Source: Nocardioides aromaticivorans (lineage in GTDB: Bacteria > Actinomycetota > Actinomycetes > Propionibacteriales > Nocardioidaceae). From it: a stretch of 64,000 bases of DNA. The position numbers were made by a program, and so were the translations under genes. The notes beneath the pieces are model-generated. The model was not told where the DNA came from. It saw only the letters and a list, made by a program, of their open reading frames with translations, and did not search any database. Positions 37,649 through 47,186 of this stretch are shown one piece after another; the stretch's first letter is position 1, and every line of letters begins with the position of its first letter. Where the stretch lies: positions 124,001-188,000 of the forward strand of contig NZ_JACBZM010000001.1 in assembly GCF_013408525.1 (NCBI RefSeq), in the 5' to 3' direction.

Positions 37649-38320
37649 GTGGCCGAGCTGATCTTCCGTACCGGGACCATGGACGCCGGGAAGTCGACCC
37701 TCGCGCTGCAGACCAACCACAACCACGCCGCGCGTGGTCGCGTGGGAAGGCTCTTCACCTCCCACGACCGGGCCGGCGCGGCGGTGGTGTCCTCGCGGCT
37801 CGGCCTGACGGCGCTGGCCCAGGAGGTCGAGCCGGACTTCGACTTCTGGCGCTACACCGTCGACGCGCTGACCCAGGGCGCGCGGATCGACTACTTCATC
37901 TGCGACGAGGCCCAGTTCTACACGGCCGAGCAGGTCGACCAGCTGGCGAAGATCGTCGACGAGCTGCAGATCGACGTCTTCTGCTTCGGCATCCTCACCG
38001 ACTTCCGCACCCGCCTGTTCCCGGGCTCGGCGAGGCTCGTGGAGCTGGCCGACCGCACCGAGGTGCTGCAGGTCGAGGCGCTGTGCTGGTGCGGCAAGCG
38101 CGCCACGCACAACGCCCGCACCGAGGACGGCGTCATGGTCACCGAGGGCGAGGTCATCGTCGTCGGCGACGTCGACACCGACCCGGAGGCCGCCGTCCAT
38201 GCCGCCGACGACGTCGACGTGGCGTACGAGGTGCTGTGCCGCCAGCACCACCGGCGCGGGATGACCGCGGCGCGGGCGCGTGCGGTCAGTCTGTCGCCGG
38301 AGCCCCTCCCGTTTCCGTAG
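37649..38320 (+). CDS. tdk: Thymidine kinase, type II
   Basis: The 223-residue enzyme phosphorylates thymidine in nucleotide salvage. P-loop GTMDAGKST is near residue 9, the metal-binding DEAQ is in CDEAQFY, and a zinc site is formed by CWCGKRATHNAR and the late CRQHH. GTG at 37649 follows GAGAGGA by 8 bases and gives the usual family N-terminus; two upstream ATGs (37628, 37640) are less well placed. Its 3' end overlaps the converging membrane protein gene by 35 bases. Confidence 0.93.
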   Translation: MAELIFRTGTMDAGKSTLALQTNHNHAARGRVGRLFTSHDRAGAAVVSSRLGLTALAQEVEPDFDFWRYTVDALTQGARIDYFICDEAQFYTAEQVDQLAKIVDELQIDVFCFGILTDFRTRLFPGSARLVELADRTEVLQVEALCWCGKRATHNARTEDGVMVTEGEVIVVGDVDTDPEAAVHAADDVDVAYEVLCRQHHRRGMTAARARAVSLSPEPLPFP

Positions 38321-39437
38321 CGGAGGACTCCTCGGCAGACGTGCTCAGCAGCTCGGTGGCATAGCCGCCGACCGGCAGCAGCAGGTCGTGCGTGAGGCCG
38401 GCGACCGCCGTCGCGCAGGTCCCCTCGGGCAGGTCGCAGGTCAGCAGGTCGGTGTCGTCGCCGGCGTCGAGCACCACCGCCACCGTGTCGGCGTCGAGCC
38501 ATTCGTAGGCGTACCAGGTGCGGTCCGGCCCGGGGACGTCGAGCAGCACCTCCGCACCGGTCGCCACCGCGACGACGACGTGGTCATCGGTCGTCACCCA
38601 CCGACCGTCCGGCGACACGGCTCCGAAGTAGCGCTCCTCGACGGGGGGCAGCACCACCGTGCCGTCGCGGTCGCGGAGGTCGGTGCCGAGGTCGCCCCCA
38701 CCGTCGTCCTCGACGAGCCCGACCCGGAGGCCGTCCGAGACGTCGCCGATCCACTGCAGGTCCTTCCCGGTGGCGATCACCCGGCTCTCGCCCGTGGCGA
38801 GGTCGGTCGCCACCTCGCCCCGCAGGTCCAGCCAGTACGCCGTGCCGTCGTCGATCGCGAAGAACCAGGCCAGCTGCGGCGGTTCGCCGTCAGCCATGGA
38901 GGCATCGAGATGGGCGTCGTGGCGCTGCGCCGTCCCGGTCGCGAGGTCGACGGTGACGTAGACCGGCACCGCCCCGGACCGGTCCACCCAGCCGACTGTC
39001 GTCCCGTTCTCGTCACCGACCAGCGGGGCGTGGCCCGCCGCTCCCGAGCCGATCTTTGTGACCTCGCCCTCGACGACCGAGTAGACCGTGCCGTCCTCGG
39101 TGAGGAACGCGTAGCCGACCCGGGTGCGCACGAAGCCCTCCGCCTTCCGGCCCAGGTCGTACGACGCCGTGGGCGTGTGCAGGGTGTCGCCGACCACCCA
39201 CGACAGCTCCGCCGGGCTCGACCCGTCCGCAGGAGCGGGATCCTTCGCGGTGTCTCCCCCACCGAGGGCCACCGCGACGCCGCCGGCGACGACCGCGAGA
39301 GCGGCGACGCCGCCGACGAGCGAGGTCTGGCGGCGGCGTACGGCACGGTCGCCGGACTCCACGATCGCGGCGAGGTCCACCGCCTCGAAGTCCAGGTCGG
39401 CCGCGCGGTCCATCAGGGTCTTCAGCTTCTCGGTCAT
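38286..39437 (-). CDS. Membrane-anchored extracytoplasmic protein encoded with ECF sigma factor
   Basis: The 383-residue protein has a cytoplasmic N-terminus of about 40 residues, one membrane segment (about 40-60; VGGVAALAVVAGGVAVALGG) and an outer domain with repeated blade-like strands ending in YxL or WV patterns, suggesting a propeller. Its ATG overlaps the stop of the sigma gene by four bases and has AAGGAG upstream. Position and topology suggest it controls or senses for the sigma factor, although it lacks an obvious zinc anti-sigma motif. Family not recognised. Confidence 0.8.
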   Translation of the reverse strand: MTEKLKTLMDRAADLDFEAVDLAAIVESGDRAVRRRQTSLVGGVAALAVVAGGVAVALGGGDTAKDPAPADGSSPAELSWVVGDTLHTPTASYDLGRKAEGFVRTRVGYAFLTEDGTVYSVVEGEVTKIGSGAAGHAPLVGDENGTTVGWVDRSGAVPVYVTVDLATGTAQRHDAHLDASMADGEPPQLAWFFAIDDGTAYWLDLRGEVATDLATGESRVIATGKDLQWIGDVSDGLRVGLVEDDGGGDLGTDLRDRDGTVVLPPVEERYFGAVSPDGRWVTTDDHVVVAVATGAEVLLDVPGPDRTWYAYEWLDADTVAVVLDAGDDTDLLTCDLPEGTCATAVAGLTHDLLLPVGGYATELLSTSAEESSATETGGAPATD

Positions 39438-39967
39438 GCCGGCACTCCTTCCGTGGCGAGCAGGTCGTCGATGTCGAGGTCGTCCCCCATGAGGTCGCGG
39501 AGGCGGGTGAGCGCGGCGGAGGCCTGGCTCTTGACGGTGCCGACCGCGCAGCCGAGCAGCTCGGCGGTCTGCCGTTCGGTGAGGTCCTCGTAGTAGCGGA
39601 GCACGATCACGGCGCGTTGGCGCGGTGGCAGCTGCGCGAGCGCACCGAGCAGCGCCTGCCGGGCGACCAGCCCGTCGGCGTGGCCGTCGGCGGCCTGCTC
39701 GGGCAGCGTCGCGGTGACCCGCTCGGCGTTCCAGCTGCGCTTGCGGAACCACGTGATCGCGGTCGTCGTGATCGCCTTGCGGGTGTACGCCTCCGCGGCC
39801 TGCGGGTTGCGCAGGCGCGGCCACGCGACGTACGTCTTCGTCAGCGACTCCTGCACGAGGTCCTGGGCGAGCCCGACGTCGCCCACCATCAGGTAGGCGG
39901 CGCGGTGCAGCGCCCCGGAGCGGGCGGCCACGAACTCGGCGAACGCGGCCCGGTCCCGAGCAACCAT
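39434..39967 (-). CDS. ECF sigma factor, SigE family
   Basis: The 177-residue protein has region 2 (about residues 8-75; AYLMVGDVGLAQDLVQESLTKTYVAW) and region 4 (about 105-160; LPPRQRAVIVLRYYEDLTERQTAELLGC then VGTVKSQ). These are the marks of the SigE-type ECF family common in actinobacteria. ATG at 39967 follows GGAGGAAGC. It is cotranscribed with a one-helix membrane protein that overlaps it. Signal and targets unknown. Confidence 0.94.
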   Translation of the reverse strand: MVARDRAAFAEFVAARSGALHRAAYLMVGDVGLAQDLVQESLTKTYVAWPRLRNPQAAEAYTRKAITTTAITWFRKRSWNAERVTATLPEQAADGHADGLVARQALLGALAQLPPRQRAVIVLRYYEDLTERQTAELLGCAVGTVKSQASAALTRLRDLMGDDLDIDDLLATEGVPA

Positions 39968-40054
39968 GCTTCCTCCGGTCCTTCCGGGACCCCAGCGGCC
40001 CCACTCACCCACCCAGACGACGCGGGCGGCCGAAAAGGTTCGGTGGCCGGTGGC

Positions 40055-41215
40055 TCAGTCCAGCAGGACCGGGATCAGCATCTCGTCGGGCGTCAGCGAG
40101 CCGTGCATGCCGATCAGCCTGGTCTCGTAGGGAAAGCCGTCGGTCGACAGCACGGCGAAGTCGCCGCGGCAGGCGACGATGACGTCGCCGATCCGCGGCA
40201 GCACCGACGGGTCGACGACCCCGAACCAGCCGCGGCCGATCGCCTCGGCGCGGGTGAGCACCTCGGCGCGGTCGCCGATCCGCTCGCGCCAGGTCGCCAC
40301 GACATCGGGCACGGCGCCGCCGGTGCAGTAGAGGTGGCGGAAGCGCGCCTCGCCGCCCACGATCGCCACACCCGAGCGGAGCTCGTCGTCGGAGGACACG
40401 TCGATCCGCGAGCCGTCGGGCACGTCGACCATGCCGTGGTCGGCCACGACGACGAGCCGGCGGTCGGCGGGCAGGGCCTCGCGCAGCTGCTCGGCCTCGT
40501 GGTCGATCATCGCGAGCTGCTGCAGCCACTGGCTCGACGCCACGCCCCAGCGGTGACCGGTCCAGTCGAGGTCGCCGTCGTACACATAGGTCAGCGCGGG
40601 CTGGCGCGGGTCCGGCCGGGACGCCGCGACGACGGCGGCGATCCGCTCCCCGACCCGGTCGACGCCGACGTAGTCGGCACCGCGGTGCGCCGCGACCGTC
40701 AGGCCGCTGCCGTCGAACTCCCGCTTGTTGACGACCGTGACCCGCACGCCAGCCGCCTGGAGCGACGAGAACGCGGTGGTGTGCGGCTGCCACTGGGTCG
40801 GCTCGATGTCGTGGTCCCAGATCAGCGCGTTGAGCAGCTCGTCGGTGCCGGGGATCCGGGTCGTGAAGCCCACCAGGCCGTGGGCACCGGGCGTCAGGCC
40901 GGTGCCGAGCGAGGTGAGCGAGGTCGAGGTCGTCGACGGCACGCCCGCGGTCGCGGGGCTCGAGCCGGCCAGCAGGGAGGAGAGGTACGGCGCCACGTGG
41001 GCGTGCCGCTCGAGCAGGCGCGCGCCGAGCCCGTCGATGAGGAAGATGACATACGACGCCGCACCCGGCAGCAGCAGGCCCGACGGGGCGGGGCCGAGCG
41101 GGCTGCCGAGCGCGTGCGCGGCCGCCGGGACGAGGTCGCCCAGCGAGCGGACGCCGTAGGCGGGCTCGCAGAAGCCGTCCTGCACCGGGGCGCCGGGAGC
41201 GAGTGGGTCAGCCAC
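40055..41215 (-). CDS. Alkaline phosphatase superfamily (nucleotide pyrophosphatase/phosphodiesterase-like)
   Basis: The 386-residue protein has the metal-enzyme set of the alkaline phosphatase superfamily: FLIDGLGARLL (first Asp), PSTTSTSLTSLGTG (nucleophile Thr), YDGDLDWTGHRWG (Asp and His), VVADHGMVD (Asp-His) and a late GMHGS (His). It would hydrolyse a phosphodiester or pyrophosphate. No signal peptide, so cytoplasmic. GTG at 41215 overlaps the end of the DUF5998 gene by eight bases. The gene sits in the conserved actinobacterial block around parC. Substrate unknown. Confidence 0.88.
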   Translation of the reverse strand: MADPLAPGAPVQDGFCEPAYGVRSLGDLVPAAAHALGSPLGPAPSGLLLPGAASYVIFLIDGLGARLLERHAHVAPYLSSLLAGSSPATAGVPSTTSTSLTSLGTGLTPGAHGLVGFTTRIPGTDELLNALIWDHDIEPTQWQPHTTAFSSLQAAGVRVTVVNKREFDGSGLTVAAHRGADYVGVDRVGERIAAVVAASRPDPRQPALTYVYDGDLDWTGHRWGVASSQWLQQLAMIDHEAEQLREALPADRRLVVVADHGMVDVPDGSRIDVSSDDELRSGVAIVGGEARFRHLYCTGGAVPDVVATWRERIGDRAEVLTRAEAIGRGWFGVVDPSVLPRIGDVIVACRGDFAVLSTDGFPYETRLIGMHGSLTPDEMLIPVLLD

Positions 41216-41777
41216 GGGTCAGCGCGGACAGGGAGGCGGCGAAGGACAGCAGCCCACCGACGGCGTCGGCGCCGTCGGCGGCGGCCGAGACGCGCAAGGA
41301 GAAGTCGTCGGACGACATGGTGCCGGTGTAGCCGTGGTCGGCCTCGCACTGCGGGTCGTCGCACGCGGCGGGCTCGAGGTCGAGCCGGCTGACGGCGCCC
41401 CAGCCGATGGTCAGCACGGCCTCGGCCGGCGGCCGCGGGCCCGCGGTCGGGTTGGTCGTCATCCGGGTCACGACGACGGACGCGACCGCGCTCAGGCTGA
41501 CCGCCTCCGTCGAGGTCGACGTGTAGGGCTCCGGGAGGAGGTCGTCGCCCGCGTGCTCGTCGGTGTGGGCGAGGATCAGCCGGGTCGGGGTCAGCACGAT
41601 CACGGTCTGGTGCCGGCGCACCTCGTCACGCTCGAAGGTCGGCTCGTGGTGCACGTAGAAGGACACCACGGACTCGCCGCCGCAGGCATCGGCGACGGCG
41701 TCGGCCACCACCTCCGGGTAGTAGCCGGTGCGGTTGATCGCAGTGCTCAGCTCGGCGCTCCGGTCGCGGACGGTCAT
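41208..41777 (-). CDS. DUF5998 family protein
   Basis: The 189-residue protein resembles the actinobacterial DUF5998 family, seen in segments YYPEVVADAVADAC, SFYVHHEPTFERDEVRRH, PTRLILAHTDEH and CDDPQCEADHGYTG. The fold looks like a single PH-like beta domain; a Cys pair and His near the end could bind metal. ATG at 41777 has AGGA 8 bases upstream; the ATG three codons earlier has none. It is translated ahead of the phosphatase-like gene with an overlap. Function unknown. Confidence 0.82.
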   Translation of the reverse strand: MTVRDRSAELSTAINRTGYYPEVVADAVADACGGESVVSFYVHHEPTFERDEVRRHQTVIVLTPTRLILAHTDEHAGDDLLPEPYTSTSTEAVSLSAVASVVVTRMTTNPTAGPRPPAEAVLTIGWGAVSRLDLEPAACDDPQCEADHGYTGTMSSDDFSLRVSAAADGADAVGGLLSFAASLSALTRG

Positions 41778-41838
41778 GGGCGGCATCCTGTCACGCCGTC
41801 CCGCGGCGGGCTGCGCCAGTCGGCGACTCGGCCCGGAG

Positions 41839-44562
41839 TCAGTCGGGAATCGTGGTGATGAGGTCCGGCATCCGGCGCACCAGCGAGTCCGGGCGCGGGT
41901 CCTTGACCGCGGCGACGCGTGCCGACGCGGTGAGCACCCGGGCCCCGTCGACACCGGCCAGCACCAGCGACAGCTCGAGCGAGCTGACCTGCGGCAGGTC
42001 GTTCTGGAGCTCGGCGACGCGGGTGATCAGGTCCTCGATCGCCGCGACGTCGACCGCCTCCGCACCGCGGTAGCCGAACAGCAGCGGGGCGCTCTTCACC
42101 TCGCGCACCATCGCCGCGACCTCGTGCTCGCCGAGCGGCGGGATCCGGTAGGACCAGTCGCCGAGCAGCTCGATCACGGGCCCGGAGATGCCGAACGACA
42201 CGACCGGCCCGAACAGCGGGTCCTCGAAGGAGCGCACCGCGATCGGGACACCCGTCGGGGCGTTGCGCTGGACGACGAACCGCCCGGTCGCCGGGTCGAC
42301 GAGCCGGCTGAGGTCGGACCAGGCCTCCCGCATCTCCGCGACGTCGTCGATGTTGCGCCACACGTGCACCTGGTCGGGCCGCTCGCGCACAGAGGGCAGG
42401 GTCGACTTGAGCACGACATTCCAGCCGAGCGACTCCCCCGCCGCGACCGCCTCGTCGAGGTCGGCGACGCGCAGGGTCGGCCACAGCTCGATGCCGTACG
42501 CCGCCAGCAGCTGCGCCACCTGGTCCTGGTCGAGCTCGACCTCGCGGTCGGCGGCGATCACCTCGGGGTCGGCGAGGATCTGGTCGACCAGGCGCCGCGC
42601 GGCCCGGTCGTCGACCTCGCCCGCGTCGGCGACGGGGCCGTCGGGGGCGTGGAGCCACACGGCGTACTCGACGACACGCGCGAGCGCCCGCACCGCCGCC
42701 TCCACCGCCGGGTACGACGGCACGGAGCCGCGCCCGGCCGCCGAGCCCGCGACGTCGGGGACCCGCAGCAGTTCGGGGATGCCCTCGGCCCCGAGGAAGG
42801 AGGAGACCAGCGGCTTGTCCGACTGCTCGCCGACCGCCGCCAGGACGTTGGCGACCTCCTCGCCGGACACGTCGAGCGGCGGGATGTAGACCGCGATCAC
42901 CGAGTCGACGTCGGGGTCGTCGATGGCGTCGTCGAGCGCGTCCTCGAAGTCCTCGGCGGTCGCGTCGGCGCCGAGGGCGACGGACCGGTTGACGACCAGC
43001 CCGACGGCGGAGGCGGCGTCGGCGGCCAGCAGGCCGAGCGCGTCGGAGTTGCCGACGATGGCGACCCGGCGCCCGCGCGGGAGCGGCTGGTGCGCGAGCA
43101 GCTGGGCGACGTCGAACATGTCGTCGAGGGTGTCGACCTGGATGACGCCGGCCTGGCGGAACATGGCGTCGACAGCTGCCTGGGGAGCGCCGATCCGGCG
43201 GACCGTGTGGCCCATCGGCACGCCCTGCGTCGTACGGCCCGAGCGGACCGCGACGATCGGCTTGCGGTGCGAGACCCGGCGGGCGATCCGGGAGAACTTG
43301 CGCGGGTTGCCGATCGACTCGAGGTACATCATGACGACCTCGGTCGCGTCGTCCTCCTCCCAGTACTGCAGGAGGTCGTTGCCGGACACGTCGGCGCGGT
43401 TGCCGGCGCTGACGAAGGTCGAGATGCCGAGGCCGCGGTTCTTGACCTTCTCGAGGATCGCGGAGCCGAGCGCGCCGGACTGGCAGAAGAAGCCGGCGCG
43501 ACCGCGGTTGGGCATGACCGAGGACAGCGAGGCGTTGACCTGCACGCTCGGGTCGGTGTTGATGACGCCGAGGCAGTTGGGCCCGATCAGGCGCAGGCCG
43601 TAGGAACGGCACAGGCCGGCGAGGTGCCGCTGGCGGCGCCGGCCCTCCTCGCCGGTCTCGGCGAAGCCCGAGGAGATGACGACGAGGCCGTGCACGCCCT
43701 TGTTGGCACAGTCGAGCACGACGTCGGTCACCGCGTCGGCGGGGACGGCGACGATCGCGACGTCGACGTCGTCGGGGATGTCGTTGACGTTCTTGTACGC
43801 CGGCAGCCCCGACACCGCGGGCGCGCTCGGGTTGACGACATAGACGCGTCCGGTGAAGTCGGCCATCACCAGGTTGCGCACGAGCACCTGGCCGATCGTG
43901 TCCTGGCGGCGGCTGGCACCGATGATCGCGACCGACTTGGGGCGGAAGAAGCGGTCGATCGACGCCGCCTCGGCGGCGTGCTCGCGGTCGCGCATCACCC
44001 CGATCGCCGTGTCGGTCGGGTCGATCGGGAACTCCAGCGTGATCACGCCGTCGTGGTAGCCGCTCGCGACCCGGTAGCCGGCGTCGCGGAAGGTCTGGAT
44101 CATCCGGCTGTTGTCGGGGAGCACCTCGGCGGTGAACCGCTCCACGCCCCGCTCGCGCCCGGCCTGGGCCAGGTGCTCGAGCAGGAGCTGGGCGATGCCG
44201 CGGCCCTGGTGGCCGTCCTCCACGAGGAAGGCGACCTCGGCCTCGTTGTCGCCCACGACGTCGTACCGGCCGACGGCGATCATCTTCTCCTGCAGGATCA
44301 GGATGAGGGCGACCCGGTCGACGTTGTCGACGTGGGTGAAGCGCCGCACGTCGCGCTCGGAGAGCACCGGCATGGGCGAGAAGAAGCGGTAGTACTTCGA
44401 CTCGTCGGAGACCCGCGCGTAGAACTCGACGAGCAGCTCGTCGTCCTCGGGACGGATCGGACGGATGTGCGCGGTTCGGCCGTCGCGCAGCAGGACGTCG
44501 CCCTCCCAGTGCGCGGGAGGCGCCACGATCTCCTCGGTCGGGGTCGCATCACCGGCGGTCAC
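41839..44562 (-). CDS. Pat-type protein: GNAT acetyltransferase fused to ADP-forming acyl-CoA synthetase domains
   Basis: The 907-residue protein begins with a GNAT domain (about 20-180; FLVEDGHQGRGIAQLLLEHL binds acetyl-CoA), then a CoA-binding Rossmann domain (about 205-330; SVAIIGASRR, GPNCLGVIN), a succinyl-CoA-ligase-like domain (about 340-500; FFCQSGALGSAILE) and an ATP-grasp-like C-terminal part (about 690-900). This is the protein lysine acetyltransferase architecture, with GNAT at the N-terminus rather than the C-terminus as in Salmonella Pat. It probably acetylates and silences metabolic enzymes such as acetyl-CoA synthetase (family inference). GTG start. Divergent from parC. Confidence 0.9.
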   Translation of the reverse strand: MTAGDATPTEEIVAPPAHWEGDVLLRDGRTAHIRPIRPEDDELLVEFYARVSDESKYYRFFSPMPVLSERDVRRFTHVDNVDRVALILILQEKMIAVGRYDVVGDNEAEVAFLVEDGHQGRGIAQLLLEHLAQAGRERGVERFTAEVLPDNSRMIQTFRDAGYRVASGYHDGVITLEFPIDPTDTAIGVMRDREHAAEAASIDRFFRPKSVAIIGASRRQDTIGQVLVRNLVMADFTGRVYVVNPSAPAVSGLPAYKNVNDIPDDVDVAIVAVPADAVTDVVLDCANKGVHGLVVISSGFAETGEEGRRRQRHLAGLCRSYGLRLIGPNCLGVINTDPSVQVNASLSSVMPNRGRAGFFCQSGALGSAILEKVKNRGLGISTFVSAGNRADVSGNDLLQYWEEDDATEVVMMYLESIGNPRKFSRIARRVSHRKPIVAVRSGRTTQGVPMGHTVRRIGAPQAAVDAMFRQAGVIQVDTLDDMFDVAQLLAHQPLPRGRRVAIVGNSDALGLLAADAASAVGLVVNRSVALGADATAEDFEDALDDAIDDPDVDSVIAVYIPPLDVSGEEVANVLAAVGEQSDKPLVSSFLGAEGIPELLRVPDVAGSAAGRGSVPSYPAVEAAVRALARVVEYAVWLHAPDGPVADAGEVDDRAARRLVDQILADPEVIAADREVELDQDQVAQLLAAYGIELWPTLRVADLDEAVAAGESLGWNVVLKSTLPSVRERPDQVHVWRNIDDVAEMREAWSDLSRLVDPATGRFVVQRNAPTGVPIAVRSFEDPLFGPVVSFGISGPVIELLGDWSYRIPPLGEHEVAAMVREVKSAPLLFGYRGAEAVDVAAIEDLITRVAELQNDLPQVSSLELSLVLAGVDGARVLTASARVAAVKDPRPDSLVRRMPDLITTIPD

Positions 44563-44653
44563 AGGGAGAAATCTATCGGTCCCCTCCTACTCCCGGGACT
44601 CCCCCGGCGTGCCCGGTCACCGATGGCCGGTGCCGACCGGGAGAATGGGACGC

Positions 44654-47182
44654 ATGGCACGGCGTACGAAGCAGGAACCCCTCCCGGAGGACTTCGAGGA
44701 GCACATCCTCGACACCGACATCCGCGACGAGATGCAGTCGTCCTTCCTGGAGTACGCCTACTCGGTCATCTACTCCCGCGCGCTGCCCGACGCCCGCGAC
44801 GGGTTGAAGCCGGTCCAGCGCCGGATCCTCTACACGATGAACGACATGCGCCTGCTGCCCGACCGCGGCCACTCCAAGTGCGCCCGCATCGTCGGTGAGG
44901 TCATGGGCCGGCTGCACCCGCACGGCGACGGTGCGATCTACGACGCGCTCGTCCGCACCGCCCAGTCGTGGTCGCTGCGCCTGCCGATGGTCGACGGGCA
45001 CGGCAACTTCGGCTCCCCCGGTGGCGAGGACCCGCCGGCCGCCATGCGTTACACCGAGGCCCGGATGGCTCCGGCCGCCGTGGCCATGACGGAGTCCATC
45101 GAAGAGGACACCGTCGACTTCAAGCCCAACTACGACAGCCGCGAGTACGAGCCGACGGTGCTCCCGTCGGCGATCCCCAACCTCGTGGTCAACGGCACGA
45201 CCGGCATCGCGGTCGGCATGGCCACCAACATGGCCCCGCACAACCTGGTCGAGGTCGTGCAGGCGCTGCGCCACCTCATCCAGCACCCGAGGACCGACGT
45301 CGACGGCCTGATGCGCTTCATCCCGGGCCCGGACCTGCCGACGGGCGGCAAGATCGTCGGCCTCGACGGCATCCGCGACGCCTACGAGTCGGGCCGCGGC
45401 ATCTTCAAGATGCGGGCGACCGCCCGGATCGAGACGATCGGGCGCCGCAAGGGCATCGTGGTGACCGAGCTGCCCTACGGCATCGGCACCGAGAAGGTCA
45501 TGGAGCGGATCAAGACCCTGGTCCAGACCAAGAAGATCCAGGGCATCGCGGACATGAAGGACCTCACCGACCGCGAGAACGGCCTGCGCCTGGTCATCGA
45601 GATCAAGAACGGCTTCGTCCCCGAGGCCCTCCTCGAGCAGCTCTACAAGCTCACCCCGATGGAGGACTCCTTCGGCATCAACAACGTCGCGCTCGTCGAC
45701 GGCCAGCCGCGCACCCTGGGCCTGAAGGAGATGCTCGAGGTCTTCCTCGAGCACCGCTACGACGTCGTACGCCGCCGCTCGCAGTTCCGCCGCAACAAGA
45801 AGGCCGACCGCCTCCACCTCGTCGACGGCCTCCTGCTCGCGCTGCTCGACATCGACGAGGTCATCCAGGTCATCCGCACCAGCGACAACTCGGCGGCCGC
45901 GAAGGAGCGGCTGATGAGTGTCTTCGACCTCTCCGAGCTCCAGGCCGAGTACATCCTCGAGATGCAGCTGCGCCGGCTGACCCGCTTCTCCCGCCTCGAG
46001 CTGGAGAAGGAGCAGGAGACGCTGCGCAAGGAGATCGAGGAGCTCGACGCGATCCTCGCCGACGAGGGCCTGCTCAAGAAGGTCGTCTCCACCGAGCTCG
46101 GCGAGGTCGCGAAGACCTACGGCACCCCGCGCCGCACCGTCCTGCTCGAGTCCGCCGGCACCACCGCCGTCGCGGCGGCGACCACCCCGCTCGAGGTCGC
46201 CGACGACCCCTGCTTCGCGCTGCTCTCCTCCTCCGGTCTGCTCGCGCGCACCAGCGGCGCCGACGAGCTCGGCTCCGGCGGCGGCCGGGCCAACCACGAC
46301 GTCGTCGTCTCCGCCGTGCGTACGACGGCCCGCGCCGACATCGGCGTGCTCACCTCGGCCGGCCGCCTGGTCCGCCTCGCCGTCCTCGACCTGCCCGCGA
46401 TCCCGCCCTCGGCCAACGAGCCCAACCTGCAGGGCGGGCTGCCGCTCAGCGAGGTCCTCGACCTGGCCTCCGGCGAGCGCGCGCTGGCGCTGACCACCCT
46501 CACCACCGACGGTCCCGGCCTGGCCCTCGGCACGAAGCAGGGTGTCGTCAAGCGGGTCAACCCCGAGGTGATCGGCAAGGACGAGTGGGAGGTCATCTCC
46601 CTCAAGGACGGCGACGAGGTCGTCGGCGCCGTCCAGCTCACCACCGGCACCGAGGAGCTCTGCTTCGTCACCTCCGACGCGCAGCTGCTGCACTACGGCG
46701 CCGACGGCGTCCGCCCGCAGGGCCGCTCCGGCGGCGGCATGGCCGGCGTCCGGGTCGCCGACGGCGAGCGGGTCGTGTGGTTCGGCGTGCTCGACCTCAA
46801 CGCCCCCGGCGGCGTCGTGCTGGTCACCGCGTCCGGGTCCTCGACGGCCCTGCCCGGCACCGAGCCCGGCTCGGTCAAGGTGACCGACTTCTGGGAGTAC
46901 CCCGCCAAGGGGCGGGCGACCGGCGGGGTGCGCTGCCACCGCTTCCTCAAGGGCGAGGACACCCTGGTCTTCGCGTGGGCCGGCCCGGCGCCGGCCCGGG
47001 CGGCCGCGGCCAGCGGTGCCCCGGTCGACCTGCCCGAGGCCGGTGGGCGTCGCGACGGCAGCGGCGTACCGGGCAGCCAGCCGATCATCGCGGCGGCCGG
47101 CCCGCTGACGGCCACCCTCGCGGCGGACGCGCCGGCGCTCGCGCCCTCGCCCGGGGCGCCCTCCACCGATGTGTCAGGGTGA
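44654..47182 (+). CDS. parC: DNA topoisomerase IV subunit A
   Basis: The 842-residue protein cuts and rejoins DNA in topoisomerase IV, which unlinks daughter chromosomes with ParE. The active-site tyrosine lies in AAMRYTEARM (near residue 130), followed by the YDSREYEPTVLPS and NGTTGIAVGMATNMAPHN segments of the breakage-reunion domain, then a C-terminal pinwheel with a degenerate GyrA box (QGRSGGGM). The rest of the tail is Ala/Pro-rich. The partner parE is 3.4 kb downstream on the other strand, supporting ParC rather than GyrA. ATG at 44654 follows GGGAG. Confidence 0.93.
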   Translation: MARRTKQEPLPEDFEEHILDTDIRDEMQSSFLEYAYSVIYSRALPDARDGLKPVQRRILYTMNDMRLLPDRGHSKCARIVGEVMGRLHPHGDGAIYDALVRTAQSWSLRLPMVDGHGNFGSPGGEDPPAAMRYTEARMAPAAVAMTESIEEDTVDFKPNYDSREYEPTVLPSAIPNLVVNGTTGIAVGMATNMAPHNLVEVVQALRHLIQHPRTDVDGLMRFIPGPDLPTGGKIVGLDGIRDAYESGRGIFKMRATARIETIGRRKGIVVTELPYGIGTEKVMERIKTLVQTKKIQGIADMKDLTDRENGLRLVIEIKNGFVPEALLEQLYKLTPMEDSFGINNVALVDGQPRTLGLKEMLEVFLEHRYDVVRRRSQFRRNKKADRLHLVDGLLLALLDIDEVIQVIRTSDNSAAAKERLMSVFDLSELQAEYILEMQLRRLTRFSRLELEKEQETLRKEIEELDAILADEGLLKKVVSTELGEVAKTYGTPRRTVLLESAGTTAVAAATTPLEVADDPCFALLSSSGLLARTSGADELGSGGGRANHDVVVSAVRTTARADIGVLTSAGRLVRLAVLDLPAIPPSANEPNLQGGLPLSEVLDLASGERALALTTLTTDGPGLALGTKQGVVKRVNPEVIGKDEWEVISLKDGDEVVGAVQLTTGTEELCFVTSDAQLLHYGADGVRPQGRSGGGMAGVRVADGERVVWFGVLDLNAPGGVVLVTASGSSTALPGTEPGSVKVTDFWEYPAKGRATGGVRCHRFLKGEDTLVFAWAGPAPARAAAASGAPVDLPEAGGRRDGSGVPGSQPIIAAAGPLTATLAADAPALAPSPGAPSTDVSG

Positions 47183-47186
47183 CCTC

